Assembly (NCBI GenBank): GCA_016280345.1
Contig: JAEEGN010000069.1
Span: forward strand, 1-43,231
Direction of reading: 5' to 3'
From: Selenomonadaceae bacterium
GTDB lineage: Bacteria; Bacillota; Negativicutes; Selenomonadales; Selenomonadaceae
DNA: 43,231 nt
Both the position numbers and the translations under genes were made by a program. Shown here in pieces: positions 27,477-34,652 of the stretch (the first letter of the stretch is position 1; each line of letters opens with the position of its first letter). Under the pieces are notes generated by a model. The model was not told the origin of the DNA. It searched no databases and was given only the letters and a program-made list of their open reading frames with translations.

Positions 27477-27523
27477 AAAGCGCCTGCCGGAAGGTTGTGA
27501 AGAACCTTTCCGCAGGCGCTTTG
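27477..27523 (+). terminator. Terminator of the LPS/DUF3084/dCMP deaminase run
   Basis: A 20-base stem with two mismatched positions (27477-27496 with 27503-27522) and a six-base loop ends in CGCTTTGTT. It starts 11 bases after the dCMP deaminase stop. The left arm begins AAAG, so it may also terminate the minus-strand gene at 27576-27938. Confidence 0.85.
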
Positions 27524-27575
27524 TTATGGGTCGAAGGGACTCAACCGGAAAGTGATATGGACAGAAAGCGGCGAC

Positions 27576-27938
27576 TTAGCCGGCGAAGTGTTCGAAATAG
27601 ACGGCGCTGGCGAACAGGACAAGGGAAATGGCGATGAAAGCGAAAGTCGCCCGGCCGATCCATTGGAGCTGCTTGGGAGTGAATTTATCCTCGTTGCGGC
27701 GCTGGAAGTACATCAGGAGCAACGCGGCAGCCAGAGTACTGTACATGCCGCGATTGAGGTTCGTCATGATTTCCCAGCTCGAGGCCAGAAGGAACAGCGT
27801 CATGCAGATGACCGCGACCAGCACTAGGTTTTCCCACGGCTTATGAGTGGTACGGGGGGCGCTGTCCTGGAGCATCTCCTCTTCCATCTTCTGCGTCGTC
27901 TCGATATTCTTCTTGATGCGTTTCGTCTGTCGGGCCAT
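27576..27938 (-). CDS. Small membrane protein, unknown
   Basis: The 120-residue product has a basic and acidic N-terminal stretch (1-35, likely cytoplasmic) and three hydrophobic segments near 37-57, 64-80 and 93-114. I recognise no family. A GGAGGAGGGGAG site lies 10 bases ahead of the ATG and an extended -10 promoter 51 bases ahead, so it is a real monocistronic gene. It is convergent with the dCMP deaminase gene. Confidence 0.75.
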   Translation of the reverse strand: MARQTKRIKKNIETTQKMEEEMLQDSAPRTTHKPWENLVLVAVICMTLFLLASSWEIMTNLNRGMYSTLAAALLLMYFQRRNEDKFTPKQLQWIGRATFAFIAISLVLFASAVYFEHFAG

Positions 27939-27988
27939 GCGATGAATCTCCCCTCCTCCGAAAATTGCGCGGCGCGCCGGGCGTTCCT

Positions 27989-27997
27989 ATTATAGCA
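27989..27997 (-). promoter_or_regulatory. Extended -10 promoter of the small membrane protein gene
   Basis: Minus strand TGCTATAAT, a perfect TATAAT (27989-27994) with TGC directly upstream. No good -35 is seen at 16-18 bases, as is common for extended -10 promoters. Confidence 0.6.
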
Positions 27998-28087
27998 TGG
28001 AATCCTTCCGCAAGGAAGATTTTTCCGGGCGGGCTACAAAGAAAAAACCGGCGGCGCCACAGGGCCTGCCGTCGGTCGCTATTCAGA

Positions 28088-28165
28088 TGGTGACCCAGGA
28101 GGGACTCGAACCCCCGACCCTTTGGTTCGTAGCCAAATACTCTAATCCAACTGAGCTACTGGGCC
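28088..28165 (-). tRNA. tRNA-Arg (anticodon ACG)
   Basis: On the minus strand a full cloverleaf of 78 bases can be drawn: acceptor GGCCCAG/CTGGGTC with one G-U pair, D arm GCTCAGTTGGATTAGAGT, anticodon stem TTTGG/CCAAA with loop CTACGAA, T arm with TTCGAGT, discriminator A and an encoded CCA (28088-28090). The anticodon ACG reads arginine CGN codons after deamination of its first base. Confidence 0.96.
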
Positions 28166-28195
28166 ATGTTGACGCCTTCGCAATCAACGAAATCT

Positions 28196-28224
28196 ATGAT
28201 AGCACAGATACGTGTTTATGTCAA
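28196..28224 (-). promoter_or_regulatory. Promoter of tRNA-Arg
   Basis: Minus strand TTGACA (28219-28224) and TATCAT (28196-28201) are spaced by exactly 17 bases, and the -10 is preceded by TGC (extended). Transcription would begin about 24 bases ahead of the mature tRNA end. Confidence 0.8.
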
Positions 28225-28263
28225 TGTTTGGAAAGAAGATTTTCCTTAAAGGGGAATATGTGT

Positions 28264-28269
28264 TACAAT
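28264..28269 (+). promoter_or_regulatory. Possible -10 of the LytTR regulator gene
   Basis: TACAAT preceded by TGT gives a TGn extended -10, 36 bases ahead of the ATG at 28305. The -35 position holds only a weak TTTCCT (28241-28246). Confidence 0.45.
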
Positions 28270-28304
28270 GGGGGCTATCTTATAACGAAAAGGGGGAGCC
28301 GGTT

Positions 28305-29024
28305 ATGAGGATTGCGGTTTGTGACAGTGACGCCGTCCTGCGGGAGGAACTGGGGCGGCTGATCCGGCAGGCACGGCCGGAAGCGGACGTTTTTGAGTAC
28401 TCGTCCGGGGAGGCGCTTCTGGCGGAAACGGAACCTTTCACGCTGGTCTTTCTCGATATCCGTGGCGTGGATGGCCTGACCGCGGCCCGGAGGTTGCGGG
28501 ATAGGGAGTGTCACGAGGGGCGGAGGCCCGCGGTGCTGGCCTTTGTCACCGGCTACCGGGAATACATGGAGGAGGCCTTCGACGTGCAGGCTTTCCATTA
28601 TCTTGTGAAACCCATCGATCCCAGGCGTTTCCGCGAGGTTTTCGAACGGGCCTGGCAGGAGGCCGAAGCAGTCTGGCGTCCGGCCGGACGATTCCTCCTG
28701 CTGAAAGCGGCAGGGGGAACGGAGAGAGTATTTCTCAAGGATCTCCTTTACGTTGAGAGCGGCAATAAGAAAGTGATCCTGCATACAATCGGAGGCGTTT
28801 ACGAGACCGGCGTCCGCATGGAGGCGCTGGAGGTTTCCCTGGGACCATCCTTTTACCGCTGCCATCGCTGCTATCTGGTGAATCTGGAGCAGGTGGCGGC
28901 CTATGGGCCGGGAGCAATCCGACTGACGAACGGCGAAGAGATATTGATTGCCCAGCGGAAATACACGCCTTTCGTCCGGGCATTTCTGCGCTACGCCAGG
29001 GAAGGCGGCCTGGTCCATGTTTGA
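28305..29024 (+). CDS. Response regulator with LytTR DNA-binding domain
   Basis: The 239-residue protein has a receiver domain (1-120; phospho-acceptor D51 in FLDIRG, lysine in VKPID) and a LytTR DNA-binding domain (about 135-235; DLLYVESGNKKVILHT, YRCHRCYLVNLEQV). Such regulators (AgrA, VirR, LytR types) bind direct repeats ahead of target promoters. The ATG at 28305 follows AGGGGGAG; an open frame from 28212 lacks a ribosome site. The sensor kinase gene begins 8 bases before this stop, so the two are coupled. Confidence 0.94.
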   Translation: MRIAVCDSDAVLREELGRLIRQARPEADVFEYSSGEALLAETEPFTLVFLDIRGVDGLTAARRLRDRECHEGRRPAVLAFVTGYREYMEEAFDVQAFHYLVKPIDPRRFREVFERAWQEAEAVWRPAGRFLLLKAAGGTERVFLKDLLYVESGNKKVILHTIGGVYETGVRMEALEVSLGPSFYRCHRCYLVNLEQVAAYGPGAIRLTNGEEILIAQRKYTPFVRAFLRYAREGGLVHV

Positions 29025-30468
29025 GGAAACGCTTCTGGAGGGGGCGGTTGCTCTGGCGAAGGGGGCACTGGCCTTGGCATACGCGGGTGGTTTTCTGGAG
29101 GAAAAGCTGTTTCCCCGGTATGGGCGGAGGCTCCTCTGGTGTGTCCTCTATTGCGCGGGCGAGCTGCTATGGAGCCAGGTGACTTCCTGGGAGCCCCGTC
29201 TCAATTTCGTCGGCTTTCTGCCCTTGGGGCTTCTTTTTTTCGGCCTTCAGGATCGGTTCTTCGTCCGTGACCGCTGGCGAGGTCTTTTTGTTGCCGCCAG
29301 CTTCGTCGCCGGGTGGGAAATCCTGAAATTCACGGCGAGTCCTCTGGCATACCTGCTTTTCAGTGTACTGGACGCGTTCATGGAATGGCTCGTGCAGCAG
29401 GACTTTTTTCTGCGAGCGGCGGAGGGCGGGACGCTGCTTACAGCGGTGGAAACGGCCTGGCGCTTTTGGCAAATAGCCGTATTGTTCCTGGCGCGTTTTT
29501 TCCAGCTCGCCCTTTTTGGCGGTTATTTGCGGCTCATGCACCGACGGTTCGTGCGGCGGGACTATCCGCTCCACTTTCCCGAGAGCCTGTTTCTGCTACT
29601 GCCCTGTCTTACCGTGCTGGGTCTCGCGCTGACGCTCCGGTTGATGCTGACACCGGATGAAAGCGGCCTGCCGGGGCTTCTCTTTGAGCGCGCTCCTGCC
29701 ACGACGCTGCTTCTGCCGCTGGTGTCAGTGTTGCTGCTCGGCGTGATGGTTGAAACTGTGACGCTGTTCCAGCATCTGGCCGAGGCGCGGGAGGAGGAGC
29801 AAAAGCGATTGCTGCTGGAAAACCGGGTTAGTGAAGTGCAGCGTGAGGTGGAGGAGGTGCAGGATATCTACGCCGATATCCGGGGCCTGCGGCATGACCT
29901 GAGAAACCATCTGGCCTGCCTGGCGGCATTACCGCGCTCAGCGGTGGAAAGCGGCGAATGGGCGGGCTATATCGACCGCATGCGGGTTACGGTGGAGCGG
30001 CTGGACTTTGCTTATCAGACGGGGAATCCCATTCTCGATGTGATTCTGCACCAGAGCGCCCAGCGGGCGAAGAAGAAGGGTATTGGTTTTACTGCGTCAG
30101 TCGTATTCCCGACGGGACAGGCCATCGACGCCTATGATCTGGGAGTGATTATGAACAACGCGTTGCAGAACGCGTTGGAAGCAGCGGAAAAGGCCGATGG
30201 GATGCGGGAAATCGATGTCCGCACTTACCAGAAGAACAGTCTGTTCTTTCTGGAGGTGGGAAACGACTTTGCCGGCTCCTTCACGCCGCCGCCGGAGGGC
30301 GTTCTTCCCGCTACGACCAAGCCGGACAAAGCCCTGCATGGACTGGGCCTCGCCAATATCCGCCGCTGCGCCCGCAAGTATCGGGGCGACCTCGATATTG
30401 CGGTGACCGAGCAGGGGGGACGGAAGCGGTTCCGTCTTACGGTGATGCTGTATCCGGGCGCGGAGTAA
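29017..30468 (+). CDS. Membrane sensor histidine kinase, GHKL (AgrC/NatK-like)
   Basis: The 483-residue protein is the partner of the LytTR regulator. The first 265 residues contain about six hydrophobic segments. A coiled linker (about 255-285) leads to the dimerisation helix with H293 in RHDLRNHL, the motif of the AgrC-type kinases, then the ATPase with NNALQNALEAA (N box) and GLGLANIRR (G box). No peptide pheromone, AgrB-like protease or transporter gene is adjacent, so the signal is unknown. The start at 29017 overlaps the regulator stop by 8 bases. Confidence 0.92.
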   Translation: MFEETLLEGAVALAKGALALAYAGGFLEEKLFPRYGRRLLWCVLYCAGELLWSQVTSWEPRLNFVGFLPLGLLFFGLQDRFFVRDRWRGLFVAASFVAGWEILKFTASPLAYLLFSVLDAFMEWLVQQDFFLRAAEGGTLLTAVETAWRFWQIAVLFLARFFQLALFGGYLRLMHRRFVRRDYPLHFPESLFLLLPCLTVLGLALTLRLMLTPDESGLPGLLFERAPATTLLLPLVSVLLLGVMVETVTLFQHLAEAREEEQKRLLLENRVSEVQREVEEVQDIYADIRGLRHDLRNHLACLAALPRSAVESGEWAGYIDRMRVTVERLDFAYQTGNPILDVILHQSAQRAKKKGIGFTASVVFPTGQAIDAYDLGVIMNNALQNALEAAEKADGMREIDVRTYQKNSLFFLEVGNDFAGSFTPPPEGVLPATTKPDKALHGLGLANIRRCARKYRGDLDIAVTEQGGRKRFRLTVMLYPGAE

Positions 30469-30473
30469 CAGGG

Positions 30474-30516
30474 CAACAAGAAAGAGCAGCCGGAATGGGG
30501 CTGCTCTTTCTTGTTG
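30474..30516. terminator. Bidirectional hairpin between convergent genes
   Basis: A perfect 18-base stem (30474-30491 with 30499-30516) with a 7-base loop, placed 5 bases after the kinase stop and 8 bases after the minus-strand lipoprotein stop. The T-rich part is inside the stem (CTTTCTTG), so termination in either direction is plausible without a separate T run. Confidence 0.7.
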
Positions 30517-30524
30517 CTGCAATG

Positions 30525-31112
30525 TTACCGCAGAAGGTTCTGTTGCAAGCGCTCGCCGGCTTTTTCCCGGGCCGGGTCGTTACGCTGGAGGCGCATAAGC
30601 TCGTGGCGGATGAGGTTGGCGTTGGTACCGGGAACCGGGAGGCCGAGGATCTTGCTATCGGCGTCAACGAAGTAGGTCATGGGGACGCTTTTCGTACGGG
30701 TGAGAAGCGGCGCGAAGTCATCGTTGGCAACGAGATGGCGGAGGTGAGGCGTTGCTTTCGCGAGACATCGGGCAGCGTCCAGATCGGCCTTGTCCGGCAG
30801 CCCGTGACGTCCGGCGACGAGGCTGAGAATGCCGACACGTTCCGGTAGGCTGGAAGCTACTTCTTCCAGTCGTGGCAGGAGTGAATCCGAAGATTCGGCG
30901 TCGGGTAGCCAGAGGACGATGGCGGTGACGGCATGGCGACGGAAAATGTCCTCCGTCACCGTTGTGCTCGCGAGATCGACGGTCCGGAAGGTTGGAAATA
31001 CCCGTAGTGGCGGTTCCGTCTCCCGGCCACAGCCGGCGATCAGGGACAGCAACAGCAACGCCAGGGCACCGAGGAACAGCCGGTATATTATGCGCACGGT
31101 GCGCCTTTGCAT
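30525..31112 (-). CDS. Lipoprotein with a TlpA-like thioredoxin fold lacking CxxC
   Basis: The 195-residue product has a lipoprotein signal: basic start, hydrophobic core, lipobox LIAGC with lipidated C28. The rest resembles periplasmic TlpA/ResA thioredoxin-like proteins: IVLWLPDAES where the WCxxC motif would be, VGILSLVAG in the next strand, and VPMTYFVDADSKILG with the conserved cis-proline position. No cysteine follows C28 except one near 120, so a redox role is unlikely. The ATG at 31112 with AAAGGAG was chosen over a longer frame from 31163. Confidence 0.75.
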   Translation of the reverse strand: MQRRTVRIIYRLFLGALALLLLSLIAGCGRETEPPLRVFPTFRTVDLASTTVTEDIFRRHAVTAIVLWLPDAESSDSLLPRLEEVASSLPERVGILSLVAGRHGLPDKADLDAARCLAKATPHLRHLVANDDFAPLLTRTKSVPMTYFVDADSKILGLPVPGTNANLIRHELMRLQRNDPAREKAGERLQQNLLR

Positions 31113-31191
31113 GCGGCCATCTCCTTTCGTTTCCGTTGAAGCGTGTAGGTGCGCGCGAAGCACCGGGAAAGCGCTGCGGCTACGCTACTTC

Positions 31192-31200
31192 ATGATAGCA
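31192..31200 (-). promoter_or_regulatory. Possible extended -10 for the lipoprotein gene
   Basis: Minus strand TGCTATCAT (TATCAT at 31192-31197 with TGC upstream), 80 bases ahead of the ATG. The same -10 occurs ahead of tRNA-Arg. No good -35 is visible. Confidence 0.4.
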
Positions 31201-31229
31201 CAAAACGCCCGGCGACGAAACTGTCGCTG

Positions 31230-31303
31230 CATTTTGGGGGAATGTCGCCAGGGTAGGTTTCTCATGGCTTGGGAGCGGTTCATGTCATTTCACTCCCAAA
31301 ATG
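31230..31303. repeat. Separated inverted repeat upstream of the DUF6033-like operon
   Basis: CATTTTGGG (31230-31238) is repeated in inverted form as CCCAAAATG (31295-31303), 56 bases apart, and ends 22 bases ahead of the -35 of the operon at 31400-34179. It may be a two-site operator or chance. Confidence 0.4.
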
Positions 31304-31324
31304 ACGTCGTTCGCGCCGAATCCC

Positions 31325-31353
31325 TTGCGATGGCTGGAGTGACCGTTTATAAT
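31325..31353 (+). promoter_or_regulatory. Promoter of the DUF6033-like/FliD-like operon
   Basis: TTGCGA (31325-31330) and a perfect TATAAT (31348-31353) are spaced by 17 bases, 47 bases ahead of the first ATG. It is a sigma-A type promoter; no flagellar sigma-28 pattern (TAAA-N15-GCCGATAA) is seen. Confidence 0.7.
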
Positions 31354-31399
31354 GGGAACAGAGAGGAAGTTTCAGGATTTCAAGGAGGAGGGACAGCGT

Positions 31400-32056
31400 A
31401 TGGACGCGATGCAGGGCATGGGCGGGCGTTTGGCGGTCTATTCCGGGACGTTGCCGCGGCCGGTGAAGAGGAACGAGAGAACGGAGGGATGGGATCCGTC
31501 GGAAAAGGTGACGGAGAGAACCAGGGCGGCAGAGGAGAGGACGGATTTCACGAATCTGCGGGAATTGACGGACTATCTGCGGGAGAACTACGCCACGGTG
31601 AAGAGCGGCGTAACAGTGATTTCCCAACGATTCCTGCGGGATTGCCTGACCGACGGGGAAAAGCGGCGGAGCCTCTTCGGGAATCTGGAAGCGGCGGAGC
31701 AGATGGCGCAGGAAGCGCCGGAACGGTTGCCGGGCTTTCAGTCGATGAAGGTCACGATTGACGACGAAGGCAACATGATGACGGAGACCATGAGCCGTCG
31801 GGTGGGCTTCAATGGGGAGAAGATGGCCCGGCGCATTCGGGCAGCCCGCAGCAAGAACGATATGACGGCCATCATGGCGATGTTGCAGAACGACTTGTCC
31901 GTCTGCCAGGATGGATTGCGGGACGGGGCTTGCGATGAGGCCGAGGTCGCCAAGGTCAAGGCCATGATACAGGAGGCGGAGCGGCGCATGGCGGAGCTTT
32001 CCGGCGTGCCGGAGGAATCCCGAGAACGGGCGGTCTTTGTTGATGTTATCATCTGA
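31400..32056 (+). CDS. DUF6033-like family protein, member 1
   Basis: The 218-residue product has no signal peptide or membrane helix. After a poorly ordered, charged N-terminus, residues about 50-140 carry the pattern shared by the next two genes: a helix (LRELTDYLRENY), then VISQRFLRDCLTDGEKRRSL, and about 45 residues later a turn IDDEGNMMTE. The C-terminal part is helical and charged. DUF6033 is my recollection of a clostridial family with the ISPxxL...DPEK pattern, so the assignment is tentative. The ATG at 31400 follows AAGGAGGAGGG; a frame from 31352 is less likely. Confidence 0.7.
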   Translation: MDAMQGMGGRLAVYSGTLPRPVKRNERTEGWDPSEKVTERTRAAEERTDFTNLRELTDYLRENYATVKSGVTVISQRFLRDCLTDGEKRRSLFGNLEAAEQMAQEAPERLPGFQSMKVTIDDEGNMMTETMSRRVGFNGEKMARRIRAARSKNDMTAIMAMLQNDLSVCQDGLRDGACDEAEVAKVKAMIQEAERRMAELSGVPEESRERAVFVDVII

Positions 32057-32081
32057 CCCGTAATAGCAGGGAGGAAGCATT

Positions 32082-32744
32082 GTGGGCATGGAAGTGCAAA
32101 ATACGACAGCGCAAATGATGAAAACACCGTCGGGAGGGATTGGGAGCGGCGTGAAGCATACTTCGGCAGAAGTAAGCGCCAAAAGCTATGCCAACGCGGC
32201 GGACTACGCGAAGGAACTGGCCAAACGCTTCGATTATTTCGGGCGGCAGACAAAGATTGACGGCGTGCCGACGACGGTATCGGTCTCGCCGGCGTTTCTG
32301 GAAAAGTGTCGAAAGGATCCGGAGAAGCAGCGGTATCTTGAAAGCAATCTCGCGGCTATGAAGCAAGGCGTCGAGTATTGTAGCCGAAGGACGCGGCTTC
32401 TGCCGGGAAATCCGGTGATGACGCACGCCAGCTACTCCGTTGATGCCAATGGCAATATTACCATGTGCGGTGGCTGCACCAACGACCCGGACGGCAAGAT
32501 TGCCCGCGAGAACGCCGAAAAGCGGGTGAGAAAGCAGAAAGAGGAAGCGGCACGGTTGGTGAGACTCCGCGAGAAACGACAAGCTGAGCGCCGGGCGAAA
32601 GAGAAGGCCTGGAAAAAAGGGCGGGAGATGGAATACCGAACTACCGGACGGAACGTCACACAGCTTACAGATAGCCTGCTTCGGCAGATGAACGGGCTGG
32701 ATGCCCGGGAGGACACAGCGAACCTTTTCGACGCGCTTGTATAA
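32082..32744 (+). CDS. DUF6033-like family protein, member 2
   Basis: The 220-residue product repeats the family pattern: ADYAKELAKRFDYF, then SVSPAFLEKCRKDPEKQRYLESNL, then YSVDANGNITMCGG. It has no signal peptide. Residues about 150-190 form a highly basic and acidic helix (RKQKEEAARLVRLREKRQ). The start is taken as GTG at 32082 because GGGAGG is 7 bases ahead; the ATG at 32088 would be 13 bases away. It is 25 bases after member 1. Confidence 0.72.
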   Translation: MGMEVQNTTAQMMKTPSGGIGSGVKHTSAEVSAKSYANAADYAKELAKRFDYFGRQTKIDGVPTTVSVSPAFLEKCRKDPEKQRYLESNLAAMKQGVEYCSRRTRLLPGNPVMTHASYSVDANGNITMCGGCTNDPDGKIARENAEKRVRKQKEEAARLVRLREKRQAERRAKEKAWKKGREMEYRTTGRNVTQLTDSLLRQMNGLDAREDTANLFDALV

Positions 32745-32798
32745 GCGCGCAGGGAGTCATTCATCGGGAAACAGGGAAATTTCAAGGAGGAGATTAAA

Positions 32799-33365
32799 AT
32801 GCCGGTACGATTGGGTAACAGCTATGTCACGGAAGCAGCGCGGGATTACGCGCAGAACCAGACGTCGTCGGCGACGGACAGCGCCGGGCTGCTAAAAGAA
32901 CTGGGGGAGAAATTCCCGGGGCTGAAAATCCAGGCGGGGACGGCGCCCTTTTCCGGGACGGGCATGAATAATGTGATGATTTCACCGAAGGTACTGCGGG
33001 AGATGACTCGCGACCCGGAGAAGCGGCAGGAGTACGAGGCACTGCTCTACGACGTGCAGTGGACTTCAGCGGGGCTGGGAAAGAATCTGCCGGACGGCCG
33101 GCGAGTTAAATCGCATGGTTTTATTATCACCAACGATGGCGGACTACGGAGCTGGAGCATTTCGGAGAGTACTGCGTCTAATTCGCGGAAGAACCGGAGC
33201 CTTTTCACCGTGGCAAAGGCAGGCACTAAAAAAACGCCGTCGGGGAAAGCGGCGAAAAAAAGCGTGGCAAAACGGGCGGCTTTGTCACCTAACAATGCCA
33301 AAGCGACGCCCGCGTTCCGGCTGACGCTCAGCGAGCAGGCGGAACGTGCGGCCCGGTGGAAATGA
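32799..33365 (+). CDS. DUF6033-like family protein, member 3
   Basis: The 188-residue product is the most typical member: LLKELGEKFPGLKIQAG, NNVMISPKVLREMTRDPEKRQ, then FIITNDGGLRSWSIS. The C-terminal 50 residues are very basic (KKTPSGKAAKKSVAKRAA), unlike the other members, and could bind nucleic acid or an acidic surface. No signal peptide. The ribosome site AAGGAGGAG is 7 bases ahead. The gap of 54 bases after member 2 holds nothing else. Confidence 0.75.
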   Translation: MPVRLGNSYVTEAARDYAQNQTSSATDSAGLLKELGEKFPGLKIQAGTAPFSGTGMNNVMISPKVLREMTRDPEKRQEYEALLYDVQWTSAGLGKNLPDGRRVKSHGFIITNDGGLRSWSISESTASNSRKNRSLFTVAKAGTKKTPSGKAAKKSVAKRAALSPNNAKATPAFRLTLSEQAERAARWK

Positions 33366-33423
33366 AGCCAATCCAAAGGATAAACCCGGCGAATGCCGGG
33401 CTGACAGGGAAGGAGCGATACAT

Positions 33424-34179
33424 ATGGCAACGGTTTGGGCAATGGCCCGCATGAATTACATGATGATGAATCTCACTCAGAGCGCCGGGTTTTCGCGCTA
33501 CGCCTCCTCGCGGGGCACCAGTACTTCTCCGGATTCGCCGTATTCCGGCTATAGCGGCCTCAACACGGGGCTTGCCCGGGAGTACGCCGCGACCTCGAAG
33601 GCCTTTGATACGGAGTTTACTTCCACGATGAACGCCCTCAAGGCCTCGTCGGACAAATTGAAGAAGCTGGACTTTGACGCCGTTGCCACGGCCCCGGCAA
33701 AAGAGACAGCGACGGAGGAGACGCCGGAGAGAAGTGAGGCAATGGAGGTAGCCGTCGCGGTGGTAGGGGAGTTTGCCAAAGACTACAATGCTGCCATTGA
33801 CTTCTTCCAAAAGAACGCTCACGGCTCCAACCGCATGACCAATCTCGCCGGGCGTTTTGCCGATACCGCCTATCGCGCCCGTGCCTTCACGAAGATCGGG
33901 GTGAACGTGGACGCGGCGGGGAAACTCAAGGTGGATGAGGAAAGGCTCACGACTGCCATAAGGGAAGATCCCGGACAGGTAGAGAATCTGCTGGGAAAAG
34001 GCGGCCTCGCCGGCAAGGCGGACACCCATATTGCCACCGCTCAGGCGCAGCAGAGTCGGCTCTTTTCCTCCATCCTGTCCGCGGGCAGCCTTTCCTTCGG
34101 CGGCTATTCGTCACGCGGCGGCTTATCCGGTGCATCTTCCTTTTCCCAATGGGGCAATCTCCTGAACTATTACATTTGA
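33424..34179 (+). CDS. Short protein resembling the C-terminal domain of flagellar cap FliD
   Basis: The 251-residue product has a Met-rich and Ser/Tyr-rich N-terminus without a Sec signal. Residues about 115-205 match the conserved C-terminal part of FliD: EFAKDYNAAIDFF (FliD VxxYNxLI), then FTKIGVNVDAAGKLKVDEERLTTAIREDP (FliD LxxIGIxxxxDGxLxLDxxKLxxAL), then GLAGKADTHI. The usual FliD N-terminal domains are missing and the protein is half the normal size. It ends in a Ser/Gly-rich tail. GGGAAGGAG precedes the ATG at 33424. It is the last gene of the operon. Confidence 0.72.
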   Translation: MATVWAMARMNYMMMNLTQSAGFSRYASSRGTSTSPDSPYSGYSGLNTGLAREYAATSKAFDTEFTSTMNALKASSDKLKKLDFDAVATAPAKETATEETPERSEAMEVAVAVVGEFAKDYNAAIDFFQKNAHGSNRMTNLAGRFADTAYRARAFTKIGVNVDAAGKLKVDEERLTTAIREDPGQVENLLGKGGLAGKADTHIATAQAQQSRLFSSILSAGSLSFGGYSSRGGLSGASSFSQWGNLLNYYI

Positions 34180-34215
34180 CAAGATAAGTATTTCTCAACC
34201 CAATTCAACGCAAAG

Positions 34216-34263
34216 AAACGCCCGGGACGAAGACGATTGTCGTCAACGATCCGGGCGTTTTTC
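34216..34263. terminator. Bidirectional terminator between the FliD-like gene and panD
   Basis: AAACGCCCGG (34216-34225) pairs with CCGGGCGTTT (34251-34260), with an inner GACGA/TCGTC pairing, and is followed by TTTTTC. On the minus strand the stem is followed by TTTCTTTG, so it can also end the panSCD transcript. Confidence 0.85.
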
Positions 34264-34268
34264 GTATG

Positions 34269-34652
34269 TCATTTTGTCTGTGCCGGGTATTCGACATGGC
34301 GGATTTCTTTTAACCGGTTCTTTTCATCCACCATGACGACGGTGGGGTGATAGCCGCGGGCTTCGGTTTCGTCCATGAAGGCGTAGGCCATGATGATGAC
34401 AACATCGCCGGGTTGGGCGCAACGGGCGGCAGCGCCGTTCAGACAGATGACGCCGCTGCCCCTGGGTCCGGGAATCACATAGGTCTCGAGCCGGGCGCCG
34501 TTGTTGTTGTCAACAACCTGCACCCGCTCGTTGGGCAGGATACCGGAGGCCTCCAACAGCGCATCGTCGATGGTGATGCTCCCCATGTAGTGGAGATTCG
34601 CCTCGGTGACGGTGGCGCAGTGAATTTTGGCTTTCAAAAGGTTCAGCAGCAT
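34269..34652 (-). CDS. panD: Aspartate 1-decarboxylase
   Basis: PanD makes beta-alanine from aspartate for pantothenate. The 127-residue pro-enzyme self-cleaves between G24 and S25 (HYMGSITID), giving the pyruvoyl group. The conserved K9 and Y22 regions (LKAKIHCATVTEANLHY) and NGAAAR are present. Its start lies inside the panC end (10-base overlap), so the two are translationally coupled. Confidence 0.97.
   Translation of the reverse strand: MLLNLLKAKIHCATVTEANLHYMGSITIDDALLEASGILPNERVQVVDNNNGARLETYVIPGPRGSGVICLNGAAARCAQPGDVVIIMAYAFMDETEARGYHPTVVMVDEKNRLKEIRHVEYPAQTK

Noticed and set aside
31325..31353. Flagellar sigma-28 promoter ahead of the FliD-like operon
   Set aside because: The sequence fits TTGCGA-17-TATAAT for sigma-A and does not contain the GCCGATAA element.
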